64,000 bases of DNA, taken from positions 248,001 to 312,000 of the forward strand of contig NZ_SNXY01000007.1 of NCBI RefSeq assembly GCF_004362745.1. Reading direction: 5' to 3'. The position numbers were made by a program, and so were the translations under genes. This document shows, in pieces, positions 9,498-18,505 of the stretch. Under the pieces are notes generated by a model. That model made no database searches. It saw nothing but the letters and a program-made list of their open reading frames with translations, and was not told the origin of the DNA. Every line of letters begins with the position of its first letter. The first letter of the stretch is position 1. This DNA comes from Oharaeibacter diazotrophicus (GTDB lineage: Bacteria > Pseudomonadota > Alphaproteobacteria > Rhizobiales > Pleomorphomonadaceae).

Positions 9498-10549
9498 AGA
9501 TCCCCGCCGCCGCCGTCGTCGCGCTGCTCCTCGCCGGGAGCGCGCCCGCTTCCGCCGCCGGGGACGAGCCGCCGCCGGTGGTGGTCCGCACCACGCCGGA
9601 GGCGCCGGACGCGGCGGCGAACCGGGACGTCTCGGTCGCGCCGACGCCCGAGACCGCGGTCGAGCCCTTCGCCGCGCCGCTGACGCGCTTCGACCCGCTC
9701 GCCGGTCTGCCCGATCCCGACAAGGTCGACTACGCCTACGGCGCGTTCCAGCGCGGCGCCTATCTCACCGCCTTCGCCCGCGCCATCAAGCGCGCCGAGG
9801 CCGGCGAGGCGACGGCGCAGACGCTAGTCGGCTATCTCTACGCCAACGGCCTCGGCGTCGCCCGCGATCCGAAGGAGGCCGCGGTCTGGTACGGCCTCGC
9901 GGCCGGACACGGCGACGGATCGGCCATGGTCGAGCTCGCCAACCTGCACGCCCTCGGCCTCGGCGTGCCGCGCGACCTCGCCAAGGCCCGCGCGCTGCTC
10001 GAGAAGGCCGACGCCATGGGCGTCGGCGGCGCCGCCTACGCGCTCGGTCTCGTCCACCTCGACCCGGACGGCGGCGAGGCGGATCCGGCCGAGGCGGCCG
10101 CCCTGTTCGCCAAGGCCGCCGCCCTCGGCGACGTCGACGCGCAATACGCCCTCGCCAATCTCTACGCCGCCGGCCGCGGCGTCGCCCAGAGCGACGTCGA
10201 GGCCGCCCGCCACATGGGCGAGGCCGCCCGCGGCGGCCACGTCGGCGCGCAGATCGAATACGGCATCATGGTCTTCAACGGGAAGGGCGTCGCCGCCGAC
10301 GAGGCCACCGCCGCGGCCTGGTTCCGCCTCGCCGCCCGCGCCGGCAACCCGATCGCGCAGAACCGGCTCGCCCGGCTCTACGCCGCCGGCCGCGGCGTGC
10401 CGCAGGACCTGAAGCAGGCGGCGAAGTGGCACTTCCGCGCCCGCCTCGCCGGGCTCGACGACCCCTGGCTCGACGGCGAGGTCGCCAAGCTCGCCCCGGC
10501 CGACCGCGACGCCGCCGCGGCGGTCGCCGCCGACGCCAAGGCGGAGTGA
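9494..10549 (+). CDS. Secreted Sel1-repeat protein
   Basis: 351 aa with a GTG start in a GTGA overlap with the preceding stop codon, implying translational coupling. An N-terminal signal peptide (VKIPAAAVVALLLAGSAPASA) is followed by a low-complexity linker to about residue 70. Five to six Sel1-type repeats of about 36 aa then follow (A...LG.LY..G.GV..D...A..W...AA..G), for example YANGLGVARDPKEAAVWYGLAA and YAAGRGVPQDLKQAAKWHFRA. Sel1 proteins usually act as protein-protein scaffolds; the partner is unknown. It is probably periplasmic. Confidence 0.85.
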   Translation: MKIPAAAVVALLLAGSAPASAAGDEPPPVVVRTTPEAPDAAANRDVSVAPTPETAVEPFAAPLTRFDPLAGLPDPDKVDYAYGAFQRGAYLTAFARAIKRAEAGEATAQTLVGYLYANGLGVARDPKEAAVWYGLAAGHGDGSAMVELANLHALGLGVPRDLAKARALLEKADAMGVGGAAYALGLVHLDPDGGEADPAEAAALFAKAAALGDVDAQYALANLYAAGRGVAQSDVEAARHMGEAARGGHVGAQIEYGIMVFNGKGVAADEATAAAWFRLAARAGNPIAQNRLARLYAAGRGVPQDLKQAAKWHFRARLAGLDDPWLDGEVAKLAPADRDAAAAVAADAKAE

Positions 10550-10665
10550 CGGCCGCTCGCCCGCGCGCCCCGCGGGCCGGCCCTGCGCCGCGCGGGCCTT
10601 GAAAAACGCCGTCATGTGTGGTGCCTACGCGCACCTTCCTCCCGTCCGTCCGAGAAAGCACGCCG

Positions 10666-11460
10666 ATGGCCCGCTCCGCACTCCTCAACGTCATGGTCCA
10701 GGCCGTCCGCAAGGCGGGACGCGGCCTCACCCGCGACTTCGGCGAGGTGGAGAACCTGCAGGTGTCGCTGAAGGGGCCGGGCGACTTCGTCTCGGCCGCC
10801 GACAAGCGCTCGGAGCAGGTGCTCTATGAGGAACTGAAGAAGGCGCGGCCGGCCTTCGGCTTCCTGATGGAGGAACGCGGCGAGGTCGTCGGCACCGACG
10901 AGAACCACCGCTGGGTCGTCGATCCGCTCGACGGCACCACCAACTTCCTGCACGGCATCCCGGCCTTCGCGATCTCGGTGGCGCTGGAGCGCGCCGGCGT
11001 GCCGGTGGCCGGCGTGATCTACAACCCCGTCACCGACGAACTCTACACCGCCGAGCGCGGTGGCGGCGCCTTCGTCAACGACCGCCGGCTGCGCGTCGCC
11101 GCCCGCCGCGAGATGCCCGACTGCGTCATCGCCACCGGCATCCCGCACCTCGGCCGCGGCGACCACGGCGCCTATCTCGGCGAGCTGCGCCAGGTGATGG
11201 CCAACTGCGCCGGCATCCGCCGGGTCGGCTCGGCGGCGCTCGACCTCGCCTATGTGGCGGCCGGCCGCTTCGACGGCTTCTGGGAGCGCGGCCTGTCGCC
11301 GTGGGACACCTCGGCCGGCTGGCTGATGGTCAAGGAGGCCGGCGGCTTCGTCTCCGACATCGACGGCAAGGAGCGCGTCCACGAGACCCGCACCATCGTC
11401 GCCGGCAACGAGGAGATCCACCGCCAGCTGCTCGCCACGCTCGCGCGCGCTCGCGGCTGA
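10666..11460 (+). CDS. suhB: Inositol monophosphatase family protein (SuhB-like)
   Basis: 264 aa. The Mg-dependent phosphatase signature is complete: MEERGEVVG, then WVVDPLDGTTNFLHG, and near the C-terminus SPWDTSAGWLMVKEAGG. It probably dephosphorylates inositol 1-phosphate or related sugar phosphates. E. coli SuhB also binds the transcription machinery at rRNA operons; that role cannot be judged here. The start at 10666 (MARSALLNVM) fits the family and the upstream frame is discarded. A TTGAAA at 10599 with TGCCTA 17 bp later is a possible promoter. Confidence 0.93.
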   Translation: MARSALLNVMVQAVRKAGRGLTRDFGEVENLQVSLKGPGDFVSAADKRSEQVLYEELKKARPAFGFLMEERGEVVGTDENHRWVVDPLDGTTNFLHGIPAFAISVALERAGVPVAGVIYNPVTDELYTAERGGGAFVNDRRLRVAARREMPDCVIATGIPHLGRGDHGAYLGELRQVMANCAGIRRVGSAALDLAYVAAGRFDGFWERGLSPWDTSAGWLMVKEAGGFVSDIDGKERVHETRTIVAGNEEIHRQLLATLARARG

Positions 11461-11633
11461 CGGACGTCGGTGACGGGCGGGCCCGACCGGCCGGGGCGAC
11501 CCCGCCTGCCCCCGCCGGGGAGAAGCCCGTGGATCGCGGGGCCGGTGCGGCGCAAGGCACCGTCGCCGGCCATTTCCTTCCGCCACAAATCGCGTTTACT
11601 GTCGCGGCCGACACCCGGGGACCCGACGCGACC

Positions 11634-12647
11634 ATGGCGAGAGAGATCGACGGAACCAGGCTTTCCAGCCCGCAGGTCTACCTGTGGCGGATGGTGATCT
11701 TCCTGATCATCGCCGCCTTCCTCGTGCTGCTGCTCTATCGCCAGATCCAGACCGCCTTCCTCGCCAATCCCGGGCTCAACGGCCTGATCTTCGCGGTCGG
11801 GCTGGTCGGGATCATCCTGATCTTCCGGCAGGTGGTCCGGCTGTTCCCGGAGGTGCGCTGGGTCAACGCCTACCGCTACGGCGAGCCCGGCCTCGAGGTG
11901 CGCAGCCCGCCGGTGCTGCTCGGGCCGATGGCGACGCTGCTCGGCGACCGTCTCGGCCGGCAGTCGATCTCGACCCAGGCGATGCGTTCGCTGCTCGATT
12001 CGATCGCGACCCGCCTCGACGAGGCGCGCGACATCTCGCGCTACATGACCGGCCTCCTGGTCTTCCTCGGCCTGCTCGGCACCTTCTACGGCCTGATCGC
12101 GACCGTGACCTCGGTCGGCAACACCATCCAGGCGCTCGACGTCGGCTCGGGGCAGGCCGGCGTCATCTTCGAGGACCTCAAGGCCGGCCTGCAGGCGCCG
12201 CTGTCGGGCATGGGCACGGCCTTCTCGTCCTCGCTGTTCGGCCTCGCCGGCTCGCTGGTGCTCGGCTTCCTCGACCTCCAGGCCGGTCAGGCGCAGAACC
12301 GTTTCTACCTCGACCTCGAGGACTGGCTCTCGACCCAGGCCGATCTCGATGCCGGCGAGATCGGCGACGCGGTCCGCCGGGCCTCCAACGCCGAGGAACT
12401 GCGCACGGCGATCGACCGGCTGACCCGGATCGTCCAGGACGGCGGCGGCGGCGGCGGGGCCAACGGCCTTCGCACCAATCAGGCGCTCGCCAACCTCGCC
12501 GAGGGCATCCAGGGCCTCGTCCAGCACATGCGCAGCGAACAGCAGATGGTGCGCGGCTGGGCGGAGGCGCAGGGCCAGCAGCAGAAGGAGATCCGCCGGC
12601 TGCTCGAACTCCTCAACGGCGCGCTGGAGCGCAGCGTCCGCGACTGA
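11634..12647 (+). CDS. MotA/TolQ/ExbB-type proton channel subunit
   Basis: 337 aa. Transmembrane segments are visible at about residues 18-38 and 45-62, then a conserved helix pair TGLLVFLGLLGTFYGLIATV (near 138) and MGTAFSSSLFGLAGSLVLGFL (near 192). GLLGTFYGL is the ExbB/TolQ/MotA channel motif. The C-terminal third is hydrophilic and helical with a short glycine run (GGGGGG), ending in a helix rich in Q and E. It sits directly upstream of a MotB/OmpA-like gene, so the two likely form an ion-driven stator. No flagellar or Tol/Ton genes are nearby. Such pairs occur widely in Rhizobiales without a settled function. Confidence 0.85.
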   Translation: MAREIDGTRLSSPQVYLWRMVIFLIIAAFLVLLLYRQIQTAFLANPGLNGLIFAVGLVGIILIFRQVVRLFPEVRWVNAYRYGEPGLEVRSPPVLLGPMATLLGDRLGRQSISTQAMRSLLDSIATRLDEARDISRYMTGLLVFLGLLGTFYGLIATVTSVGNTIQALDVGSGQAGVIFEDLKAGLQAPLSGMGTAFSSSLFGLAGSLVLGFLDLQAGQAQNRFYLDLEDWLSTQADLDAGEIGDAVRRASNAEELRTAIDRLTRIVQDGGGGGGANGLRTNQALANLAEGIQGLVQHMRSEQQMVRGWAEAQGQQQKEIRRLLELLNGALERSVRD

Positions 12648-12707
12648 CGTCGCCGCCGCGACGTTCCCGCCCCCCGCCGGGCACGACCGTTCGACCGGAG
12701 CCCCCAG

Positions 12708-13736
12708 ATGGCACTCGCCCGCCGCCGCTTCAGCACCCAGCAGGACTACTGGCCCGCCTTCGTCGACATGCTGACGACGCTGGTGCTGTCGATCATCTTC
12801 CTGCTGTCGATCTTCATGCTGGCCCAGTATTTCCTCAGCCAGCAGATCACCGACCGCGACACCGTGCTGAACCGCCTCAACGGTCAGATCGCCGAACTCA
12901 CCGAACTCCTGGCGCTCGAACGCGCCAACAAGCGCGACCTTGAGGACAACGTCGCCACCCTGCAGGCCAACCTCGCCGAGGCCGAGGCGGCGCGTGCCGC
13001 GCTCGCCGGCCAGCTCGACGCCAAGTCCGGGGCGGCGAGCGCGGCCGGCGACCAGGTCGGTGTCCTCACCTCGCAGCTCGCCGACGAGAAGCGCGTCGGC
13101 CAGCGCGCGCTCGCCCAGGTCGAGCTCCTGAACCAGCAGATCGCGGCGCTGCGCCGCCAGATCGCCGCGCTCGAGGACGCGCTCGGCGCGTCCGAGCAGC
13201 GCGACCGCGAGAGTTCGGCCAAGATCGCCGACCTCGGCAAGCGCCTCAACGTGGCGCTGGCGCAGCGGGTGCAGGAACTGTCGCGCTACCGCTCGGACTT
13301 CTTCGGCCGCCTGCGCGAGATCCTGTCGCAGCGCTCCGACATCCGCGTCGTCGGCGACCGCTTCGTGTTCCAGTCCGAGGTGCTGTTCGATTCGGGCCAG
13401 CCCGACGTCAACGTCGCCGGTCAGGGCGAACTCGACAAGCTCGCCGCCGCGCTGATCGAGCTCGAGGGCCAGATCCCGCCGGAGATCGGCTGGGTGCTCC
13501 GGGTCGACGGCCACACCGACGCGCGGCCGCTGTCCGGCTCCGGCCGCTTCCGCGACAACTGGGAGCTCTCGGCGGCGCGCGCGATCTCGGTGGTGAAGTA
13601 CCTGATCGGCAAGGGCGTGTCGCCGAACCACCTCGTCGCCGCCGGCTTCGGCGAGTTCCAGCCGCTGGAGGCCGGCGACGGCGACGAGGTCAACGCCCGC
13701 AACCGCCGCATCGAACTCAAGCTCACCGAGCGCTGA
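12708..13736 (+). CDS. MotB-like OmpA-family protein with long coiled coil
   Basis: 342 aa. Near the N-terminus, YWPAFVDMLTTLVLSIIFLL places an Asp (D20) at the mouth of the single membrane helix, exactly where MotB/ExbD carry the proton-binding Asp. Residues about 55-205 form a long coiled coil (repeated ALEDAL, LAEAEAARAAL patterns). The C-terminal 120 residues are an OmpA domain that binds peptidoglycan (VDGHTDARPL, LSAARAISVVKYLI, NRRIELKL). It is 60 bp downstream of its channel partner. The long coiled coil distinguishes it from flagellar MotB. Confidence 0.88.
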   Translation: MALARRRFSTQQDYWPAFVDMLTTLVLSIIFLLSIFMLAQYFLSQQITDRDTVLNRLNGQIAELTELLALERANKRDLEDNVATLQANLAEAEAARAALAGQLDAKSGAASAAGDQVGVLTSQLADEKRVGQRALAQVELLNQQIAALRRQIAALEDALGASEQRDRESSAKIADLGKRLNVALAQRVQELSRYRSDFFGRLREILSQRSDIRVVGDRFVFQSEVLFDSGQPDVNVAGQGELDKLAAALIELEGQIPPEIGWVLRVDGHTDARPLSGSGRFRDNWELSAARAISVVKYLIGKGVSPNHLVAAGFGEFQPLEAGDGDEVNARNRRIELKLTER

Positions 13737-13854
13737 GGCGGGCCCACGGCCTTCGCGTTACATCCGCAAACAATTGTTGACCATTCGCGGCGAGGATCCG
13801 TCCTAAGATGGGACGATCCCCGCTCTCGGAACGACTGGAACCCTCGGAACCCCC

Positions 13855-15201
13855 ATGGCCCGCACCTACTTCGGCACCGACGGCATCCGCGGCACGGCGA
13901 ACCGCTTCCCGATCACGCCCGACGTCGCGCTGAAGGTCGGCATGGCCGCCGGCCTCGCCTTCCGCCGCGGCAGCCATCGCCACCGCGTCGTCATCGGCAA
14001 GGACACGCGGCTGTCCGGCTACATGATCGAGCCGGCGCTGACCGCCGGCTTCACCGCCGTCGGCGTCGACGTGTTCCTGACCGGACCGGTGCCGACCCCG
14101 GCGGTGGCGATGCTGACGCGCTCGCTGCGCGCCGACCTCGGCGTGATGATCTCCGCCTCGCACAATCCCTTTGCCGACAACGGCATCAAGTTGTTCGGGC
14201 CCGACGGCTACAAGCTCTCCGACGAGGTCGAGGCCGAGATCGAGCAGTTGATCGAATCCGACCTGTCGTCGCGCCTCGCCGGCTCGTCCGACCTCGGCCG
14301 GACCAAGCGCGTCGACGGCGACCGCGCCCGCTACGTCGAATTCGCCAAGCGTACGCTGCCCAAGCAGATCTCGCTCGGGGGCCTGCGCGTCGTGGTCGAC
14401 TGCGCCAACGGCGCCGCCTACAAGGTCGCCCCGGAGGTGCTGTGGGAACTCGGCGCCGACGTCGTCACCCTCGGCGTCGAGCCGGACGGCCTCAACATCA
14501 ACCGCGACTGCGGCTCGACCTCGCTCGCCGCGGTGCGGCGCAAGGTCCACGAGGTGCGCGCCGACATCGGCATCGCCCTCGACGGCGACGCCGACCGCGT
14601 CATCATCATCGACGAGAAGGGGCAGGTGGTCGACGGCGACCAGCTGATGGCCGTGGTGGCAGAGTCCTTCGCCGAGGACCGCCGGCTGGCGCGGCCGGGC
14701 ATCGTCGCCACGGTGATGTCGAACCTCGGCCTCGAGCGCCATCTCCAGGGCCTCGGCCTCGAGCTCCTGCGCACCAAGGTCGGCGACCGCTACGTCGTCG
14801 AGGCGATGCGCGCCCACGGCTACAACGTTGGCGGCGAGCAGTCCGGCCACATCGTGCTGTCGGACTACACCACCACCGGCGACGGTCTCGTGGCGGCGCT
14901 GCAGGTGCTCGCCGTGGTCAAGAAGCACGGCCGGCCCGTCAGCGAGGTCTGCCACCGCTTCGAGCCGGTGCCGCAGATCCTCAAGAACGTCCGCACCCGC
15001 GGCGGCAAGCCGCTCGACTTCGACGACGTCCGCACCGCGATCGCCCGCGCCCAGGAGCGCCTCGGCGCCGGCGGCCGCATCCTGGTGCGCCCGTCCGGGA
15101 CCGAGCCGCTGATTCGCGTGATGGGCGAGGGCGACGACGCCCCGCTGGTCGAAGAGGTGGTCGGCGACATCGTCGACGCGATCGCTCGGGTCGCCGCCTG
15201 A
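13855..15201 (+). CDS. glmM: Phosphoglucosamine mutase
   Basis: 448 aa. It converts glucosamine-6-phosphate to glucosamine-1-phosphate for UDP-GlcNAc and hence peptidoglycan and LPS. The phosphoserine loop [19 protein letters not shown] has the active serine at residue 102. The metal loop [11 protein letters not shown], the sugar loop [13 protein letters not shown] and the C-terminal phosphate-binding [12 protein letters not shown] are all present. The start [16 protein letters not shown] is canonical. A TTGACC (13777) and CTAAGAT (13803) lie upstream but with poor spacing. A terminator follows. Confidence 0.98.
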   Translation: MARTYFGTDGIRGTANRFPITPDVALKVGMAAGLAFRRGSHRHRVVIGKDTRLSGYMIEPALTAGFTAVGVDVFLTGPVPTPAVAMLTRSLRADLGVMISASHNPFADNGIKLFGPDGYKLSDEVEAEIEQLIESDLSSRLAGSSDLGRTKRVDGDRARYVEFAKRTLPKQISLGGLRVVVDCANGAAYKVAPEVLWELGADVVTLGVEPDGLNINRDCGSTSLAAVRRKVHEVRADIGIALDGDADRVIIIDEKGQVVDGDQLMAVVAESFAEDRRLARPGIVATVMSNLGLERHLQGLGLELLRTKVGDRYVVEAMRAHGYNVGGEQSGHIVLSDYTTTGDGLVAALQVLAVVKKHGRPVSEVCHRFEPVPQILKNVRTRGGKPLDFDDVRTAIARAQERLGAGGRILVRPSGTEPLIRVMGEGDDAPLVEEVVGDIVDAIARVAA

Positions 15202-15229
15202 CCCTTTCACCGTCGTCCGAAGCCGTTCC

Positions 15230-15261
15230 GACACCCGCGGACCAGCGTCCGCGGGTGTCTT
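15230..15261 (+). terminator. Terminator after glmM
   Basis: A perfect 11-bp inverted repeat GACACCCGCGG/CCGCGGGTGTC with an 8-nt loop (15230-15259) is followed by TTCGTT. The T run is short, so efficiency is uncertain. Confidence 0.65.
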
Positions 15262-15313
15262 CGTTCCGAAACACGGCAATCCCTATACGCTGCGGCAAGG
15301 TTAATCGACGTGG

Positions 15314-15329
15314 TTAAGTCCCGATTAAC
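15314..15329 (+). promoter_or_regulatory. CtrA-type box (TTAA-N7-TTAAC)
   Basis: TTAAGTCCCGATTAAC is a perfect match to the alphaproteobacterial CtrA full site TTAA-N7-TTAAC. It lies 82 bp upstream of the outer-membrane protein gene. A CTAAGG (15339-15344) sits 9 bp downstream where a -10 box would be, so the CtrA box would cover the -35 region, as in CtrA-activated promoters. An extra TTAA (15301-15304) precedes it. CtrA control is inference from the motif. Confidence 0.6.
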
Positions 15330-15411
15330 CGTCGTCTCCTAAGGTCGATCCCGAAGCGAATTCCGATCGGGCGGTGCAACCGGTCGGTCGCGTCCAGAAG
15401 GGATTGGATCC

Positions 15412-16200
15412 ATGCGCTCTCTCCTCACGGCTTCGACCTTCGCCCTGGCGGCCGCGATCGTCTGCCTGGCGCCCGTCGGCGCGGTCCGCGCCGCGGACAT
15501 GCCCGAGTATCCCCCGGTGATCGACACGCCGGAGCCGCTGCCGCTGCCGGCCGTCGGTGGCTGGTACCTGCGCGGCGACATTGGCTACAAGGTCTACGGC
15601 GATCCCGAGATGGCCCTGTCCAACTCGAACTACGCCGGCTTCGACGCCTCGACGGCCAAGGGCTTCCACGAGGATGCCGGCGACGCCTTCGCGGTCGGCA
15701 TCGGCGCGGGTTACAAGTTCAACGACTACCTGCGCGCCGACGTCACGCTCGACTACGAGACCCCTTCGACCTTCTCGAGCCGTCTGTTCTGCCCGGGCGG
15801 CTGCACCGACACCTACTCGCGCGAGTTCGCCGACATCTCGGCGTGGAGTGCCCTCGTCAACGGCTACGTCGACCTCGGCACCTACTACGGTGTGACGCCC
15901 TACGTCGGCGCCGGCATCGGCGCGAGCTACCTGCTCACCGACGACGTCTACTCGCGCTACGACAACACCCGCGACGACTACAAGGGCGACGGCAAGTGGA
16001 ATTTCGCCTGGGCCCTCATGGCCGGCGCGTCCTACGCCATCAACCCGCAGTGGTCGGTCGACCTCGGCTACCGTTACCTGAACCTCGGCGATGCCCAGTC
16101 GGGCGTGATCACCGCCGGCGACGGCACCACGACCCGGATCGACTACAAGAACATCGACGCCCACGAAGTCCGCCTCGGTCTGCGCTACAACCTCTACTGA
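15412..16200 (+). CDS. Outer-membrane beta-barrel protein (Omp25/Omp31-like)
   Basis: 262 aa. The signal peptide (MRSLLTASTFALAAAIVCLAP to VRAAD) is followed by a short proline-rich segment (PPVIDTPEPLPLP). An eight-strand-type barrel comes next, with alternating aromatic and polar residues (GGWYLRGDIGYKVYG, VGIGAGYKFNDYLRADV, YVGAGIGASYLL). The C-terminal signature VDLGYRYLNLGD...EVRLGLRYNLY ends in aromatic Y, as outer-membrane proteins do for BAM recognition. One Cys pair (FCPGGC) lies in a loop. The promoter region holds a CtrA-type box, suggesting cell-cycle control. Exact function is unknown. Confidence 0.9.
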   Translation: MRSLLTASTFALAAAIVCLAPVGAVRAADMPEYPPVIDTPEPLPLPAVGGWYLRGDIGYKVYGDPEMALSNSNYAGFDASTAKGFHEDAGDAFAVGIGAGYKFNDYLRADVTLDYETPSTFSSRLFCPGGCTDTYSREFADISAWSALVNGYVDLGTYYGVTPYVGAGIGASYLLTDDVYSRYDNTRDDYKGDGKWNFAWALMAGASYAINPQWSVDLGYRYLNLGDAQSGVITAGDGTTTRIDYKNIDAHEVRLGLRYNLY

Positions 16201-16240
16201 CCGATCCGCGGCCCCCGCGCCGCCCGATCCGAGACCCGAG

Positions 16241-16265
16241 AGCCCGGCCCCCGTGCCGGGCTTTT
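16241..16265 (+). terminator. Terminator after the outer-membrane protein gene
   Basis: An AGCCCGGC/GCCGGGCT stem with a 6-nt loop, 40 bp past the stop codon, ends in TTTT. Confidence 0.8.
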
Positions 16266-16412
16266 CGCATTTTCGCGCGGCGGGCGCAGAGCCCGTTCGA
16301 CCTCGACCCCGAGGGCCTGTCTTTCCGGTTTGTTTCGGCGTAGACTTTTCGCGTTGTGACATGTGTTCGATGCGTACCGAAGTCTTTTGACAGTTATTTT
16401 CCGGGAGGGGTC

Positions 16413-18230
16413 ATGTTCCACCATCTGCGCCATCTCGGCGTCCACGCGCTCGTCGGTGCCACGCTCGCATTCGGCGCGGGGGGCGCCTTCGCCGGCGAGA
16501 AGACGGTCACGTCGCTCGTGGTTTCGCCCAACAAGTCCGTCTACGGCCAGCCGGTCACGCTGACGGCGACCGTCAAGGCGCCCGGCGACGTGGTCGCCGT
16601 CGAGGGCGGCACGGTCGAGTTCAAGCGCGGCGACCTGTCGCTCGGCATCGCCATGGTCTCCGGCGGCCTGGCGATCATCGAGGTCGCCGGCGCGCTGCCC
16701 GGTGCGAAGCCGGTCGTCGCCGTCTACGACGGCACCGAGGCCTTCGAGGATTCGACCTCGCGGCCGGCCGGCCTGATCGTCGGCCTCGCCAAGACCTCGA
16801 CGGCCCTGACGCTGCTCGGGACCCCGCGCCCCGGCGCCACGATGATCGCCAAGGCGTCCGTCCAGGCCCTGGCGCCCTCCAAGGCGTCGCCGGTCGGCTC
16901 GGTGACGTTCCGTCTCGGCGCCCGGACGATCGGCAGCGCCGTGGTCGGCCTCGACGGTACGGCCTCGCTGCCGTTCACCGTGGCGGCGGCCGGTCCCTAC
17001 AGGCTGCTCGCGATCTTCAAGGCCGCCTCGGCCGATGCCGGCTTCCAGGCCTCGACCTCGCGGCCGCTGATCTTCGAGGCGAGCTACGCGACCGGTCCGG
17101 AGACCGTGATCGCCCGCGGTGCCAACCTGAAGCTCGCCGCCGGCAAGATCGGCTTCGCCAACAGCGACGTGCTCTGGACGGTCGACGACAAGGGCGCGTC
17201 CCAGTTGTTCGGCTGCGAGGTCGGCGACGCCGCGCCGGACCTGTCCGCCTGCACGCCGGTGCTGCTCGAGAATTTCGGGGTGACCGGGGTCGACGACCTC
17301 GAGACCTCCATCGGCGGCCTGACGCTGCCCGGCGTCAACCTCGGCGCGGTCGTCGCCACGGTGCCGAACCGCAAATCGGGTCGGTCGCTCTACGTGGGGC
17401 TGTTCAAGTCGTCGCCGTTGGCGCTGATCAACAAGGCCGTGTTCGACGATCTGCTCTACAGCGGCGCATCCGTGGCCGCCACGATCGGCAGCGAGGTGAT
17501 CGTCGCCTATGTCGCGCAGGATCCGAGCCTCGGCGGCTCGTCGGTCTACTACCGCCGCTTCAAGGCCGGCGACCTGTCGCCGGTCGGCGGGCCGGTGCTG
17601 GTGGCCAGCAGCGACGGCGTGATCGTCGACACGGCGGTCGGCACCGACATGGCCTCGACCACCAAGGGCTTCTACGTCGGTTGGATCGACGGCGGCATCC
17701 CGAAGGTGCAGCGCTACAAGGCGAGCGGCGATCCGGTCGGCCCGACCAAGCCGATCTCGCCCGTGGTGGCGGAGGACGTCGACAACCTCGACATCTCCGG
17801 CGTCGTCAAGCCGATGGGCACGGTCGCGGCGTGGCAGCAGGCCGCCGCCAAGACCGCGGCGCCGCTCGACGTGCGGATGCGACGCTACGACGTCGCCGGC
17901 CACGGCCTCGCGCTCACCGGCGTGGCGACCGACCCCAAGGGCGCGCAGAGCCAGCCGGACGAGGACTGGTTCCGGACGTTCGGCTGGGCGACGGTGTGGA
18001 CGACGCCGGACGCGTCCGGCTCCGGCGTCGCCGCCAAGCTGTTCGACGCCACCGGCAAGGCGATCGGGGGCGAATTCGCCGTCAACGCCGGCAACGCCGG
18101 TGACCAGGACGGGCCGGAAGTGGCCACCACGTTGTCGCTGAAGCGCCCGAACGACTTCTACGTGTTCTGGCGGTCGCGCGCGCCGGGCTCCAGCGTCGAC
18201 ACGCTGGTCGGCCGGCGGTTCACCCGCTGA
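16413..18230 (+). CDS. Secreted Ig-like/beta-propeller repeat protein, array copy 1
   Basis: 605 aa, first of five tandem paralogues. The start at 16413 follows GGGAGGGG. The signal peptide ends near GGAFAGE. Two bacterial Ig-like domains (group 3 style) span about residues 28-115 and 118-215 (VYGQPVTLTATV, GGTVEFKRGDLSLG; VGSVTFRLGARTIGSAVV). From about 225 to the end there are seven 50-60 aa repeats resembling propeller blades, for example GFYVGWIDGG..VQRY and WATVWTTPDASGSGVAAKLFDATGK, ending LVGRRFTR. The only cysteines form a C-X11-C pair in the first repeat. No membrane anchor, LPXTG or RTX motif is seen. This copy is clearly diverged from copies 2-4. Function unknown; extracytoplasmic. 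Confidence 0.88.
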   Translation: MFHHLRHLGVHALVGATLAFGAGGAFAGEKTVTSLVVSPNKSVYGQPVTLTATVKAPGDVVAVEGGTVEFKRGDLSLGIAMVSGGLAIIEVAGALPGAKPVVAVYDGTEAFEDSTSRPAGLIVGLAKTSTALTLLGTPRPGATMIAKASVQALAPSKASPVGSVTFRLGARTIGSAVVGLDGTASLPFTVAAAGPYRLLAIFKAASADAGFQASTSRPLIFEASYATGPETVIARGANLKLAAGKIGFANSDVLWTVDDKGASQLFGCEVGDAAPDLSACTPVLLENFGVTGVDDLETSIGGLTLPGVNLGAVVATVPNRKSGRSLYVGLFKSSPLALINKAVFDDLLYSGASVAATIGSEVIVAYVAQDPSLGGSSVYYRRFKAGDLSPVGGPVLVASSDGVIVDTAVGTDMASTTKGFYVGWIDGGIPKVQRYKASGDPVGPTKPISPVVAEDVDNLDISGVVKPMGTVAAWQQAAAKTAAPLDVRMRRYDVAGHGLALTGVATDPKGAQSQPDEDWFRTFGWATVWTTPDASGSGVAAKLFDATGKAIGGEFAVNAGNAGDQDGPEVATTLSLKRPNDFYVFWRSRAPGSSVDTLVGRRFTR

Positions 18231-18260
18231 TCGACGGACCGGACGGCACGGGAACGATCG

Positions 18261-18288
18261 GGGGCGGCGCCGTCGGCGCCGCCCCTTT
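18261..18288 (+). terminator. Terminator after array copy 1
   Basis: A GGGGCGGCGCCG/CGGCGCCGCCCC hairpin (18261-18285) is followed by TTT. It is the first of a series of similar GGGCGGCGCC hairpins after the array genes. Confidence 0.8.
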
Positions 18289-18442
18289 CACGTCGCGTGG
18301 GCGGCCACGGTGGCGACCACGGTCGCGCGCGCCGGGCGGATTGTTTCGCTCGGGGCGGGTTCGCGAAGGCGCAGGCGCGGCTGGAGGTGGTGAAAGACGC
18401 GATTTCTTTCAAGGACGAGCCTCCATTTGGGGTCTTGCCGCA

Positions 18443-18470
18443 TTGTGTCCGTCAAAACACGCAGCTAACG
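18443..18470 (+). promoter_or_regulatory. Conserved promoter of array copy 2
   Basis: TTGTGT (18443-18448), 16 bp, then CTAACG (18465-18470), 35 bp before the start codon. The same arrangement (TTGTnT-N16-CTAnnG) precedes copies 3 and 4 at the same distance. Confidence 0.5.
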
Positions 18471-18505
18471 TCCGTGCCGGTCTGAACACCTCTCGGGGGG
18501 GCACG

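Noticed and set aside
11250-13631. Open frame of 793 codons antisense to the stator pair
   Set aside because: No domain or signal is recognisable. The composition is typical of reverse-frame translation of GC-rich genes, and the plus-strand genes explain the DNA.
11634-13736. ZorAB of a Zorya defence system
   Set aside because: The MotA-like/MotB-like layout is similar, but no ZorC/D/E-type gene follows. The next gene is glmM, and the pair occurs in core positions of Rhizobiales.
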